Assembly: GCA_910578215.1 (NCBI GenBank)
Contig: CAJTPH010000025.1
Coordinates: 1 to 27,102, forward strand
Length of the DNA stretch: 27,102 bases
Reading direction: 5' to 3'
From: an uncultured Acetatifactor sp.
GTDB taxonomy: Bacteria > Bacillota > Clostridia > Lachnospirales > Lachnospiraceae
Shown here: piece after piece, positions 15,211 through 23,296 of the stretch
Numbering within the stretch: the first letter of the stretch is position 1
Layout: every line of letters begins with the position of its first letter
Position numbers and translations under genes: made by a program
The notes under the pieces: model-generated
The model's database searches: none
The model's input: the letters and a program-made list of their open reading frames with translations, nothing else
What the model was told of the DNA's origin: nothing

Positions 15211-16971
15211 ATGAGCGGAAGGATAAAATTTTACATAGAAAGAATAAGATCCGGCAGGCTGCAGGAAATGTGGACGCAGACCGTGTGGATATATAAATAC
15301 GCACGCCGCTATTGGATACCGATGATATTTTATACCCTGCTGGGACTCACCGGCACAATAGTCTCGCTGCTCTCCGGCTTCGTCTCCAGAGATCTGGTAA
15401 ATATCATCACCGGCTATAATGCGGGAAACGTGGTGAAGACCTTCGCCGCCATGATCGGACTGGGAGTGGGCACCACCCTTGTAAACCAGCTTTCCAATTA
15501 TGCCTCCAGCCGAATCAGCATGAACGTGGACGCGGAAATCAAGTCCGACATTTTTTCCAAGATACTTGTAACGGACTGGGAATCCCTGACAAAATACCAC
15601 ACGGGAGACCTGCTTACCCGCTGGGGCTCCGACGCCTCCAATATCTCAAACGGCGTGCTGAACTTTATCCCCAACATGATCGTCTATATCTTCCGCTTTA
15701 TCAGCGCCTTTGCGGTAGTGGCCTACAACGACATTTCCTTTGCCGTCTTCGCCTTTCTGGGCATGCCGGTGAGCCTGCTCTTGTCCAGGACCCTGATGAG
15801 ACGCATGGTAAACAATAACAAGCGCAGCGCCGCCATGTCCGCAGCCATGTCGGGCTTTAACCAGGAGGCGTTTTCCAACATCCAGACCATCAAGGCCTTT
15901 GACCTTGTGCCGTTTTACACAGGCAGGCTGAAACGCCTGCAGAAGGATTACATCGCCATGAGGCTGGATTTCCAGAAAATGTCCATGGGCACCTCGCTTC
16001 TCCTGTCCACGGTATCCCTTCTGGTCTCCTACGCCGCTTACGGCTGGGGCATCTACCGGGTCTGGAGCGGCGCCATCGACTACGGCACCATGACCATGTT
16101 TTTAAGCCTGTCCGGCGCGCTTACCGGCGCGCTTCACAACCTGACCTCCCTGGTCCCCTCCGTCATCAGTCTGACCACCTCCGCGGGGAGGCTGATGGAC
16201 ATTGTGGAAATGCCCCAGGAAGACCACAGCGGCGACCTTGCCGCGGCGGCTTTCCTAAACCGCCACAAAAACGACGGCATGTCTATCTGTCTGGAGGGCA
16301 TAGCATACTCCTATCAGGACGGAAACCGGGTCTTTGCAGGCGCTTCCATGGAAGCCCATCCCCACGAGATCGTGGCGCTGGTAGGTCCCTCCGGCGAGGG
16401 CAAGACCACCATGCTCCGGCTGCTCCTGTCCCTTATCTCCCCCCAGGAGGGCAAAAGCTTCGTCGCAAGCGGCGGCGACAGACTGAAGCTGTCCCCCTCC
16501 ACCAGAAGGCTGTTTTCCTATGTGCCACAGGGGAATACCATGTTTTCCGGAACCATCGCCGAAAATATGCGGAACGTCAAGCCGGATGCCTCCGACGAGG
16601 AAATCGTGGAGGTGCTTAAGACCGCCTGCGCATGGGACTTCGTGAGCAGGCTGCCCGACGGCATCAACAGCCGTGTGGGCGAAAGGGGTACGGGCTTCTC
16701 GGAGGGGCAGTCCCAGCGTCTCTCCATCGCCCGCTCCCTGATACGCAGATCCCCCATCCTCCTGATGGACGAGGCCACCTCCGCCCTGGACGTGGCTACG
16801 GAGCGAAGGCTTTTAAGCAATATTATGCGGGACACCTATCCCCGCACCTGCATCGTTACCACCCACCGCCCTACCGTCTTAAGCCTGTGTACCCGGGTTT
16901 ATGCAATCCGGGACAGCAAATGTGACTGCCTGGAGGATGAGCAGATCAGCCGGATGATTCAGGATTTTTGA
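15211..16971 (+). CDS. ABC exporter, fused permease and ATPase
   Basis: This 586-residue half-transporter, expected to work as a dimer, has a type-1 exporter membrane domain (about 35-330, six hydrophobic helices) and an ATPase domain. The ATPase shows Walker A GPSGEGKTT (392-400), Q-loop SYVPQG, signature FSEGQSQR (496-503, a variant of LSGGQ), Walker B ILLMDEATSALD (Asp520, Glu521) and an H-loop His at 552. There is no N-terminal C39 peptidase domain, so it would not itself trim a leader. The ATG at 15211 is chosen because AAGGAAG is 6 bases upstream; the TTG at 15184 has none. Its position just after ASGA-1 makes it the likely exporter of the ASGA proteins, although lipid or glycan export is possible. 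Its 3' end overlaps the convergent flippase gene by 13 bp. Confidence 0.93.
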   Translation: MSGRIKFYIERIRSGRLQEMWTQTVWIYKYARRYWIPMIFYTLLGLTGTIVSLLSGFVSRDLVNIITGYNAGNVVKTFAAMIGLGVGTTLVNQLSNYASSRISMNVDAEIKSDIFSKILVTDWESLTKYHTGDLLTRWGSDASNISNGVLNFIPNMIVYIFRFISAFAVVAYNDISFAVFAFLGMPVSLLLSRTLMRRMVNNNKRSAAMSAAMSGFNQEAFSNIQTIKAFDLVPFYTGRLKRLQKDYIAMRLDFQKMSMGTSLLLSTVSLLVSYAAYGWGIYRVWSGAIDYGTMTMFLSLSGALTGALHNLTSLVPSVISLTTSAGRLMDIVEMPQEDHSGDLAAAAFLNRHKNDGMSICLEGIAYSYQDGNRVFAGASMEAHPHEIVALVGPSGEGKTTMLRLLLSLISPQEGKSFVASGGDRLKLSPSTRRLFSYVPQGNTMFSGTIAENMRNVKPDASDEEIVEVLKTACAWDFVSRLPDGINSRVGERGTGFSEGQSQRLSIARSLIRRSPILLMDEATSALDVATERRLLSNIMRDTYPRTCIVTTHRPTVLSLCTRVYAIRDSKCDCLEDEQISRMIQDF

Positions 16972-18560
16972 ATTTTGCTCCTTACAAAGCCCGCCGCCTT
17001 GTCCACGGCATACCTAAAATCCGCGGTGCGGCCGTAAATAAGCAGAAGCAGCACATTGGATACCGCCACGCATAAAACCAGCCGTACCAACAGCTCCGCC
17101 CACAGGCTGTGAACCCCTGCCGCAGCAGCGCCGCAGACTGCGTCCGTCGCCAGCCACACCGCCGTCATCAGGGCAATGTACAGACCCTGGCGCAGAAAAT
17201 ACCCCCTGCAGGAGCATTTAAACCCATGCTTATAGAGAACATAGGGCTCTATCCAGCAGGAGGTCAAAAGCATGCTGAAAAGGGTGCCCAGAAATACGCC
17301 GACAACCCCCGTTAAACGTACCAGAAGCAGCGAGAGCACAAGGTTGAGCCCCGCCTCCAAAATGGATTTATACCGGTCATGCCAGAACAGCCCCATGGAA
17401 TCCCGGAAGGTCAGCGCCGCGTTCCTCAGTCCGTTCAGATAAAAATTCAGGCAGAGCACAAACACGACCTCCCTGGAAAAAAGATACTGGCTGCCGAAGC
17501 TCAGCTCCACAAAGGGATTCAAAAGCTCATAAAGACAGATGAACGCAGCTCCGTACATCCACTGCCCTATAAAGGCCGCCGCCTCAAACACGCGCTTCAC
17601 ATGCCGCTCGTCTTCCATTACCCCAAGGTTTCCCACGCTTGCCGTTATTCCCTGATACACCTGATTCAGTATCTGCCTCACCGACCCCAGCAGAAGGTAA
17701 TAATTTGAATAGCTGCCCACGCTCAGAAGCCCCACAAACGCCGACAGCACCAGATTGTCCGTATTGTTCACGATCACCGCGCCTGCCTTGTGCATCATCA
17801 TTGCGCGGATATTGGCAAAGATCTCCTTTTTCTCCTCCTGCGGCAGGGGCTTTGCGTCCCTGTCCCTCAGATAGGGATTTCTCCTGTCCGCCGCCTTGGA
17901 TATGACTATGTTGCACAACAGCGTAGCCGCGATCCCGATTACCAGAAACAGAATAAAATCCTGCCATACAAGCAGCACGATGATCTTCAGCACATCCTGT
18001 ATCACCCAGGAAAGCGTCTGATAAAAGACCCCGATATACATTTTCTGCTGGGCGTCCAGCAGTGTCTTTTTATAAATCAGCAGATAGGAGCAAACCGTAT
18101 TGGCAAGATACAAAAGATAAATCAGTACCAGACCGTCCACATCCCCATAATCCCGGATCAGCAGCCGCATAAAGGGAATCAGCGCACATCCAAGCACCGC
18201 CACCGCCCCCACCACGATTCTGTAAAATTTCCGGTAAAGCAGCATCAGGGATTTCTGTTTCTCAATGTCTCCCTCCGCGATGGGACGGTAAAGCGCAAAG
18301 GTGATCGCCGTTCCTATCCCCATTTCCGACAGGGAAAGCACATTGATAATGTCAATAAACAGGCCGTTGAGTCCAACGTAGCTCTCGCTGAGGGTATGGG
18401 TAAAGACCACTCTGAGCACATAGCCCATGACGATGGCCATGACCCTTGACGCCAGCGCCACCGAGGTATTGCGCATGGAATATTCAGTTCTTGTAACCTG
18501 TTCCTCAGGACGCAAGGCTTTATTTTTATCTTTCATTATTTTCATCTTTTTTATTTTCAT
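16959..18560 (-). CDS. Polysaccharide biosynthesis flippase (Wzx/MOP superfamily)
   Basis: This 533-residue polytopic protein has about 12-14 hydrophobic helices. The N-terminus is characteristic of oligosaccharide flippases (RNTSVALASRVMAIVMGYVLRVVFTHTLSESYVGLNGLFIDIINVLSLSEMGIGTAI). It would move lipid-linked oligosaccharide across the cytoplasmic membrane during surface polysaccharide or teichoic-like polymer synthesis. The ATG at 18560 overlaps the stop of the upstream Stealth gene (ATGA), so the two are translationally coupled. It is the last gene of the minus-strand operon starting at 22500. Its company with a Stealth protein supports a glycan role for the operon. Confidence 0.9.
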   Translation of the reverse strand: MKIKKMKIMKDKNKALRPEEQVTRTEYSMRNTSVALASRVMAIVMGYVLRVVFTHTLSESYVGLNGLFIDIINVLSLSEMGIGTAITFALYRPIAEGDIEKQKSLMLLYRKFYRIVVGAVAVLGCALIPFMRLLIRDYGDVDGLVLIYLLYLANTVCSYLLIYKKTLLDAQQKMYIGVFYQTLSWVIQDVLKIIVLLVWQDFILFLVIGIAATLLCNIVISKAADRRNPYLRDRDAKPLPQEEKKEIFANIRAMMMHKAGAVIVNNTDNLVLSAFVGLLSVGSYSNYYLLLGSVRQILNQVYQGITASVGNLGVMEDERHVKRVFEAAAFIGQWMYGAAFICLYELLNPFVELSFGSQYLFSREVVFVLCLNFYLNGLRNAALTFRDSMGLFWHDRYKSILEAGLNLVLSLLLVRLTGVVGVFLGTLFSMLLTSCWIEPYVLYKHGFKCSCRGYFLRQGLYIALMTAVWLATDAVCGAAAAGVHSLWAELLVRLVLCVAVSNVLLLLIYGRTADFRYAVDKAAGFVRSKIQKS

Positions 18561-19561
18561 TTTTCATAGGAGCTCTTTTCCGGAAGGATCGCTTCAAGGG
18601 CGTCAATGATCTCGCCCTTCGCCCTGTCAAAATCTATTTTTTTGTTGGCGTCGTTGATACAGATAATGTCCGCGCTCTGCCTCCTGATGGTACGAAGCAG
18701 CGCCGGATTATGACTATCCACATTATAATACCGAAATCTCCCGGTTATGTTCCTTGGGATAAACCTTCCCGACAGCTTCTGCCACTCCCGAAACAGGTAT
18801 TGGTTTACATCCTCCCCGCTGCGGAATCTGTGGCTGCAGGTCCGCCTTAACAGCTCCTCCTCCTTCTCCCAGACCTCAAAAAAGGTGCTCTTTAAGAAGG
18901 GGGACGGCCCGTGGACCGTATAAAAGCCCGTAAAAAGCGGAAAGGCAAGCTCCAGAAGATTGTAAAAAAAGTACAGAGGCGGATAACCGGGCTTAAAATA
19001 TTTTCCGGGCTGCTTTCTCACATTTGCCCTTTTGTCAAAATGCCTTGACAGCGCCAGGGAATTATTTAAATAAATATGGGACATCACCGGATTATCCGGA
19101 TTGGCGACCACGGGCTGGAAGGCGAGCATGTCGCAGGGCAGGCCTTCCCGGAAAAAGAAGGCTTCCGGCACCTCATTGATCAGAAAGAAATCGTCGTTAA
19201 AATAGACGAACCTCTCCGAAAGTCCCTCAATATTATGCATAAGCAGCTCTATCGGATGACTGCTGAAGACAGGCTGTATCTCCAGGGGCATGTAGTCCTC
19301 ATGCCTTACGATATGAAGCCCCGGGTGAGCGGTATTCAGCCAGCCCGGCACATGCCCCCATGTGATAAAATGGATTTTTCCCACCCAGGGCGCAAACCTT
19401 TCCACTCCCCGAAACCAGTATTTTAAATTGTCCCAGTCCCGGAAGCGCTCCTCCTTGGCATCCTCTCCGCCGCCTGTCTCATACTGCTTTCTGCATTCTA
19501 TCCACCGGGGGTCCCCGCCGTCTACCCAGGGCAGCACAAAATCAATTCTGTCCGCTTCCAT
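18557..19561 (-). CDS. Stealth-family sugar-phosphate transferase
   Basis: Stealth proteins transfer hexose-1-phosphate from a nucleotide sugar in capsule synthesis and resemble the eukaryotic GlcNAc-1-phosphotransferase. All conserved regions can be seen. CR1 is IDFVLPWVDGGDPRW (6-20). CR2 includes RFRDWDNLKYWFRGVERFAPWVGKI and the core SSHPIELLMHNIEGLSERFVYFNDDFF (about 100-126). The C-terminal CR4-like stretch has CINDANKKIDF. The 334-residue length is typical. The start ATG (19561) lies 19 bp inside the end of the PqqD-kinase gene, and the 3' end is coupled to the flippase. The acceptor could be a lipid-linked glycan or, speculatively, the modified ASGA proteins. Confidence 0.92.
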   Translation of the reverse strand: MEADRIDFVLPWVDGGDPRWIECRKQYETGGGEDAKEERFRDWDNLKYWFRGVERFAPWVGKIHFITWGHVPGWLNTAHPGLHIVRHEDYMPLEIQPVFSSHPIELLMHNIEGLSERFVYFNDDFFLINEVPEAFFFREGLPCDMLAFQPVVANPDNPVMSHIYLNNSLALSRHFDKRANVRKQPGKYFKPGYPPLYFFYNLLELAFPLFTGFYTVHGPSPFLKSTFFEVWEKEEELLRRTCSHRFRSGEDVNQYLFREWQKLSGRFIPRNITGRFRYYNVDSHNPALLRTIRRQSADIICINDANKKIDFDRAKGEIIDALEAILPEKSSYEK

Positions 19562-20756
19562 GTCCTTCGTTCCCTCTCCCGCCGGAATTGCCCTGCTCCC
19601 CGCCGCAATATTCGTCAATATACCGCCTCATCACCTGCGCCGCCTCCGGTTCCCTGGTGCAGCACAGCCTTGCCGCCATGCAGCCCCGTATGATCCGTTC
19701 CGACAGCGCAAGATTTCTGTTCAGCATTTCTGCCGTCCAGGTGGGGGTGATCATGCGCATTGCAAGCAGGCAGGCCTTTTCCGCCTCCGTCAGCTCCTGC
19801 ACCCGGTTTTCCTTCCCCTGCCTCAGGAAAACCACCCCTCCCAATAAATGCGCCCCGGAGGAGGCGATTCCCGATGTGCCGCACCAGGGAAGACCGTAGG
19901 ACCAGACCCTCCCCTCCTCTATTCCCAGGCAGTTCAGGTCCCCGTTTAACAGCGTGATCCCCCACGCATCCCGCCAAAGATTGGTATGAGTGGACTTGCC
20001 TGTCCCCGACTTTCCTGAAAACAGCCACGCTCTCTCCCTGTACAGCAGGGATGCGGAATGAACCACGCACAGCCCCCGGTTCTGGGCCAGGACCAAAAAC
20101 GCAAAACGCATGGCGTGAAAAATATGCTCCTGCTCCTCCCCGGACATTTCCGGGCGGCAGTAAATGCGGCACAGGCTCCCGTCCTTACTCACATGCAGCT
20201 CATAAATATCCGGGAAAGCGGGAAGCAGCATAATATAGCTCTCCTCCCCCTCCATCAGGATAAATTCGCCGCCGCGCACCAAAACCCTTCCGTTTAACGT
20301 GGCGGAAGGGCGGAAGGGCAAGATTTCAACCCTCTGGTCCGCCTCCCCCTCCCCGCATCCGAAACCGGCAAAATATTTTTGGCAGACCCTCTCCGGGCCG
20401 TCATAGCGGACACGCAGAGAACCGGCATGAAAATAATAAGGCCGCGCAGTCCCCTGAAAAACGCCGCCCGGGCGCTCCTGCCCGATTGCTCCCTTCGCCG
20501 CCAGCTTCCCCAGAAACTCCTCCAGGTCCCGCCGGATACGCGGAATATCCTCCCCCTGCGCCTCAAAACGCCTGCACAGAAGCTCAAGAAGCTCCTCCTC
20601 CCCTGCGCCGTCCTTTAGGGCGTTCCAGATCAGGATTCCTGATTCGTTTATCTGTAAGCCAACATGGAAATCGGCTATCTTCTGGCCATAGGGCAGCAGA
20701 TAGCTTTGTCCCCCCAGCCTCACACACACATATTCATCTGCGGCACGCCACCTCAT
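19542..20756 (-). CDS. PqqD-like leader-binding domain fused to HprK-like kinase
   Basis: The 404 residues have a PqqD/RRE-type winged-helix domain at about 10-92 (INESGILIWNALKDGAGEEELLELL; DLEEFLGKLAAKGAI), a middle region (100-220) and an HPr-kinase-like domain (about 225-385). The kinase domain has VVHSASL (231-237), Walker A GKSGTGKST (248-256) and LLNGD (269-273) as a likely metal or catalytic Asp. PqqD domains bind leader peptides in RiPP systems, and HprK-like kinases phosphorylate the lasso peptide paeninodin. This fusion could therefore phosphorylate a leader-bearing substrate, here the ASGA proteins (inference). The start ATG at 20756 overlaps the S26 peptidase stop (ATGA) and has AGGGGG about 9 bases upstream. 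The C-terminus is a Gly/Ser/Asn-rich tail. Confidence 0.88.
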   Translation of the reverse strand: MRWRAADEYVCVRLGGQSYLLPYGQKIADFHVGLQINESGILIWNALKDGAGEEELLELLCRRFEAQGEDIPRIRRDLEEFLGKLAAKGAIGQERPGGVFQGTARPYYFHAGSLRVRYDGPERVCQKYFAGFGCGEGEADQRVEILPFRPSATLNGRVLVRGGEFILMEGEESYIMLLPAFPDIYELHVSKDGSLCRIYCRPEMSGEEQEHIFHAMRFAFLVLAQNRGLCVVHSASLLYRERAWLFSGKSGTGKSTHTNLWRDAWGITLLNGDLNCLGIEEGRVWSYGLPWCGTSGIASSGAHLLGGVVFLRQGKENRVQELTEAEKACLLAMRMITPTWTAEMLNRNLALSERIIRGCMAARLCCTREPEAAQVMRRYIDEYCGGEQGNSGGRGNEGHGSGQN

Positions 20757-21253
20757 GAACCGTTTCCCCCTGTACTGCGGCATCTCTGCCGGATTTTTCT
20801 CACTATTTTCCTCAGAGGTCTCGCCGCCATCCAAAGCCTGCTTGCAAAAACATAAAACGGGTTATTCACGGATATTCTCCTGCCTCCTTTAATAAATGCA
20901 AGCAGCACTCCCCTTATCTGCTCCGGCTTTAAGGGTCCTTCCACCTCCATCTGGTTGTCCCCCGTCATGTAAAAGCCCTCCGGCTTTCTCGCCCATATCC
21001 GGTGCAGCACCAGAATGCTGTTCTCCCTGCGGTACAATACCACGTCTCCCCTGCGCAGCTTATCCGTGTCTGCCCTTCCGATAACCGCCTCGTCCCTGCC
21101 CGGGACGAACATGGGATACATGCTGTAGCCCTGGGGATGTATCTGTATGACCTGCCCCCGCTTCAGCAGTTCCTCTATGTCTATTTTTGCCTTCGGTCTG
21201 TCTTCTGACTGCGGTCTGCCCTGTATCTCCGGTCTGTTAATTGTCTCTAACAT
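20753..21253 (-). CDS. S26/SipW-like peptidase with Ser/His motifs and no N-terminal anchor
   Basis: This 166-residue protein has the S26 boxes: GYSMYPMF with nucleophile Ser44, GDVVLYRR (69-76), VLHRI with His84 where bacterial type I signal peptidases have Lys, and the closing TGDN (97-100). The Ser/His form is that of SipW and the eukaryal/archaeal type. Unlike ordinary signal peptidases it has no N-terminal membrane helix; the first 35 residues are charged. The C-terminus (about 130-160) is basic and amphipathic and could touch the membrane. It overlaps the nucleotidyltransferase gene by 7 bp and the PqqD-kinase gene by 4 bp. It may cleave the ASGA leader; this is inference. Confidence 0.85.
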   Translation of the reverse strand: MLETINRPEIQGRPQSEDRPKAKIDIEELLKRGQVIQIHPQGYSMYPMFVPGRDEAVIGRADTDKLRRGDVVLYRRENSILVLHRIWARKPEGFYMTGDNQMEVEGPLKPEQIRGVLLAFIKGGRRISVNNPFYVFASRLWMAARPLRKIVRKIRQRCRSTGGNGS

Positions 21254-22500
21254 TGTTTATGCCCCTGCTCCTTCTGAAATAAGCCGAGCAGCTCCATCTG
21301 GCGGCTGCGCCTGTCTGCCGTCCTCAGCACCTGCGCCAGGGATACCTCCCTCACCCTGCGGTTATTTCGCAGAAAGCGTACCAGCGTCACCACCCACAAG
21401 ACCGGAAAAAGCAGGAAGCATTTGTCTGCCCTGGGAAAATTAAGATGCATCTGATGATGAAATTCACGGATATATCCCTTTAATCCGCGGTGCCTCAAAA
21501 CCACCATACGCTTTGAGTCGCTTCTTCCGAACTCCTCCGCCTCCAGGATATCCCACCAGAAACGCTCCTCATCCTCCTTTGAAAAAAGCCTCCTGCACAG
21601 CCAGCCGTTGTTCCGCCCCTGCAGCCCCAGGTGATAAACACAGACCGAGGTGATCATTCTGGAGAAATTTTCCAGCCCCGTGTCCGCCGTAAGCCGCCTG
21701 TACAGCGCGCACTCCTCATCGTCCACAGCCCCGTTCCAAAACACCGCCCAGTCACAAAGAAGCTTCATGCCGAAGCCTGCCCGCAGAAAATGCTGCAGCA
21801 TGTGTATCAGAAGATGAAACGCCTGCAGTCCGTCCGAAAGAACCGGCAGCCTCACTCCCATGATCTCCCTTTCCTGTATGTGCTGTCCAAGCCTCCCTGT
21901 CAGCTGTACAAGATAGCGGTTTATCTCCGCATTGTCAAAGGGCTCCGCCAGCATGCTGTGCAGCTCTACCTCGATACCGTCGGGGCTGAGCATGGAAAGG
22001 TGATGGTTTGCATTCTGCCGGGTATTTGTGCGAAAGCCCTTCTGCAGCAGCACCCTCTCCGCATCATGTATCCGGGAGGGGTCCAGAAGCTGCAGATCCA
22101 CATCCCCGGACTTGCGCAGCTCAGGCTCCCTGTAATAATACGCGGTACTCGCGCCCTTCAGGACCACGGTGCCTATGCCGCTTTCCCGCAGTGCCGCCAC
22201 CACATACTTTGTCAGAAAAAGAAGGCGGTAGCTCCTTAGGGCCGTCTGTCTGCAGACCTCCCGCGCCCTCTGTTCCAACTGGGGATAATCGAAAAACCGT
22301 TCAGCCACAAGAGAAAGCACCGCGTGCCTGTCCGCCATTTGATAGACCTGCTCCGCAGCCGCCCGGGAAAGCCGTTCCCCGGCCCACAGGCTCCCCTGCA
22401 GGGCTGAGGCCAAAAGCTCCGGCAGAACGCGGGGAGCCGTTATGGTTTTTGTTTTTATTCTTATTTTTTCTTTAGCCCTCCCGGCCTTTTTCTCCGCCAT
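21247..22500 (-). CDS. Nucleotidyltransferase family protein (NTP_transf_5-like)
   Basis: The 417 residues contain the minimal nucleotidyltransferase pattern of this family: VVLKGASTAYYY (112-123), then ELRKSGDVDLQLL (127-139) with the metal-binding DxD (Asp133, Asp135), and IEVELHSML (176-184), which supplies a third acidic residue. The rest is helical. Relatives occur beside HprK-like kinases in lasso-peptide clusters and in exopolysaccharide clusters, where they are thought to add nucleotidyl, phosphate or sugar groups; the reaction here is unknown. The ATG at 22500 follows AGG-rich sequence and a dedicated promoter. It is the first gene of the coupled five-gene operon and overlaps the peptidase gene by 7 bp. 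Confidence 0.88.
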   Translation of the reverse strand: MAEKKAGRAKEKIRIKTKTITAPRVLPELLASALQGSLWAGERLSRAAAEQVYQMADRHAVLSLVAERFFDYPQLEQRAREVCRQTALRSYRLLFLTKYVVAALRESGIGTVVLKGASTAYYYREPELRKSGDVDLQLLDPSRIHDAERVLLQKGFRTNTRQNANHHLSMLSPDGIEVELHSMLAEPFDNAEINRYLVQLTGRLGQHIQEREIMGVRLPVLSDGLQAFHLLIHMLQHFLRAGFGMKLLCDWAVFWNGAVDDEECALYRRLTADTGLENFSRMITSVCVYHLGLQGRNNGWLCRRLFSKEDEERFWWDILEAEEFGRSDSKRMVVLRHRGLKGYIREFHHQMHLNFPRADKCFLLFPVLWVVTLVRFLRNNRRVREVSLAQVLRTADRRSRQMELLGLFQKEQGHKQC

Positions 22501-22548
22501 TTCCGTCTGCCTTTCAAATACCTTCCGTACAGATTACTACACAATAAA

Positions 22549-22577
22549 ACTATATCATTAAGCCTTTATGCCGTCAA
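22549..22577 (-). promoter_or_regulatory. Sigma-A promoter of the nucleotidyltransferase operon
   Basis: On the minus strand TTGACG (22577-22572) and TATAGT (22554-22549) are separated by 17 bp, about 50 bp upstream of the ATG at 22500. It allows expression independent of the upstream ASGA-2 gene. Confidence 0.75.
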
Positions 22578-22646
22578 GCCTGCCGGCTCCTCTTTGACGT
22601 TTTTCGGCCGTGCAAGCCGCCGGCTCTTATACGGACGCCCGCGTGT

Positions 22647-22692
22647 AATAAAAAGGTGTAAAGCCAGAATCCTGTGATCGGCTTTACACCTT
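22647..22692 (-). terminator. Strong intrinsic terminator after ASGA-2
   Basis: A 13-bp perfect stem (22680-22692 with 22653-22665) with a 14-base loop is followed on the minus strand by TTTTTATTA. It begins 12 bp after the ASGA-2 stop codon and isolates that gene from the downstream operon. Confidence 0.92.
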
Positions 22693-22703
22693 GGGCGCTT
22701 TTG

Positions 22704-23105
22704 TCAATGATGTTTTGCTTCAATTGATATGCATTCGAGATTTGCGCTGCCCTCTCCCACGATCTGGATGCCGTGGATAGAGTAGTCTCCCGCGTCTGCC
22801 GGCACTATGGAAGCAAGCTCGATGGTGATAACGCTTCCCGAAACGTTGACAGCTCCTCCGCGAACCGTAAGCCCGGACAGGTCGTTATTAAACACAAGCT
22901 GCGCGTACATGTTCGCCCAATCCTCGTCCACAACATGCGTATGTCCCGTGTTGCGGTGAATATTGAATTCCAGCCAGTACCCGCCGAAGGCGGCGGTGGG
23001 ATTTTCCGATATTATCTCAATGTAAAAGCAGTCGCAGGCGCCGGATGCGGTATAAATGCCCTCCGACATTCCCGTCTCCAGGACCTGAGGTTTTTCATAA
23101 TTCAT
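22704..23105 (-). CDS. ASGA-leader protein 2, putative exported beta-rich substrate
   Basis: This 133-residue protein is a diverged partner of the one at 14581-14997. The shared start is NYEKPQVL (2-9) and SEGIYTASGA (14-23), followed by CDCFYIE (24-30). The body has probable beta strands (YWLEFNIH 43-50, YAQLVFNNDL 67-76, SVITIELAS 91-99, YSIHGIQIVG 108-117, LECISIEA 123-130). Its size and strand pattern recall a small carbohydrate-binding module (loose impression only). No signal peptide is present. The start is very strong (AGAGGAGG 8 bases upstream) and it has its own promoter and terminator, the layout of an abundantly made substrate next to its processing genes. It heads the nucleotidyltransferase/S26/PqqD-kinase operon region. 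Confidence 0.78.
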   Translation of the reverse strand: MNYEKPQVLETGMSEGIYTASGACDCFYIEIISENPTAAFGGYWLEFNIHRNTGHTHVVDEDWANMYAQLVFNNDLSGLTVRGGAVNVSGSVITIELASIVPADAGDYSIHGIQIVGEGSANLECISIEAKHH

Positions 23106-23121
23106 TGGCGTTCCTCCTCTT

Positions 23122-23136
23122 TGTTAAATATTAACA
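23122..23136. promoter_or_regulatory. Palindrome TGTTAA-N3-TTAACA in the ASGA-2 leader
   Basis: A perfect 6-3-6 inverted repeat lies about 14 bp downstream of the -10 element and just before the ribosome binding site. It is suitable as an operator, but the binding protein is unknown. Confidence 0.4.
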
Positions 23137-23149
23137 GTTATTGTAATTT

Positions 23150-23178
23150 ATTATACGGTATCCGTCCCGAAAAAGCAA
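23150..23178 (-). promoter_or_regulatory. Sigma-A promoter of ASGA-2
   Basis: On the minus strand TTGCTT (23178-23173) and TATAAT (23155-23150) are separated by 17 bp, giving a leader of about 38 bases. Confidence 0.75.
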
Positions 23179-23232
23179 TTGCGAATATTAGAAACACAGG
23201 GCTTAAGCTATAAAAAGCCGCCGCGATAAAGC

Positions 23233-23261
23233 TTGTGCTTTTTAATTTCATTTGTTATACT
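23233..23261 (+). promoter_or_regulatory. Sigma-A promoter of the GT-C-like gene
   Basis: TTGTGC (23233-23238) and TATACT (23256-23261) are separated by 17 bp. It is divergent from the ASGA-2 promoter about 55 bp away, so both may share regulation. Confidence 0.65.
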
Positions 23262-23296
23262 TAAAGGTGCAATCAACCATTGACTGCAAGAGGGAT

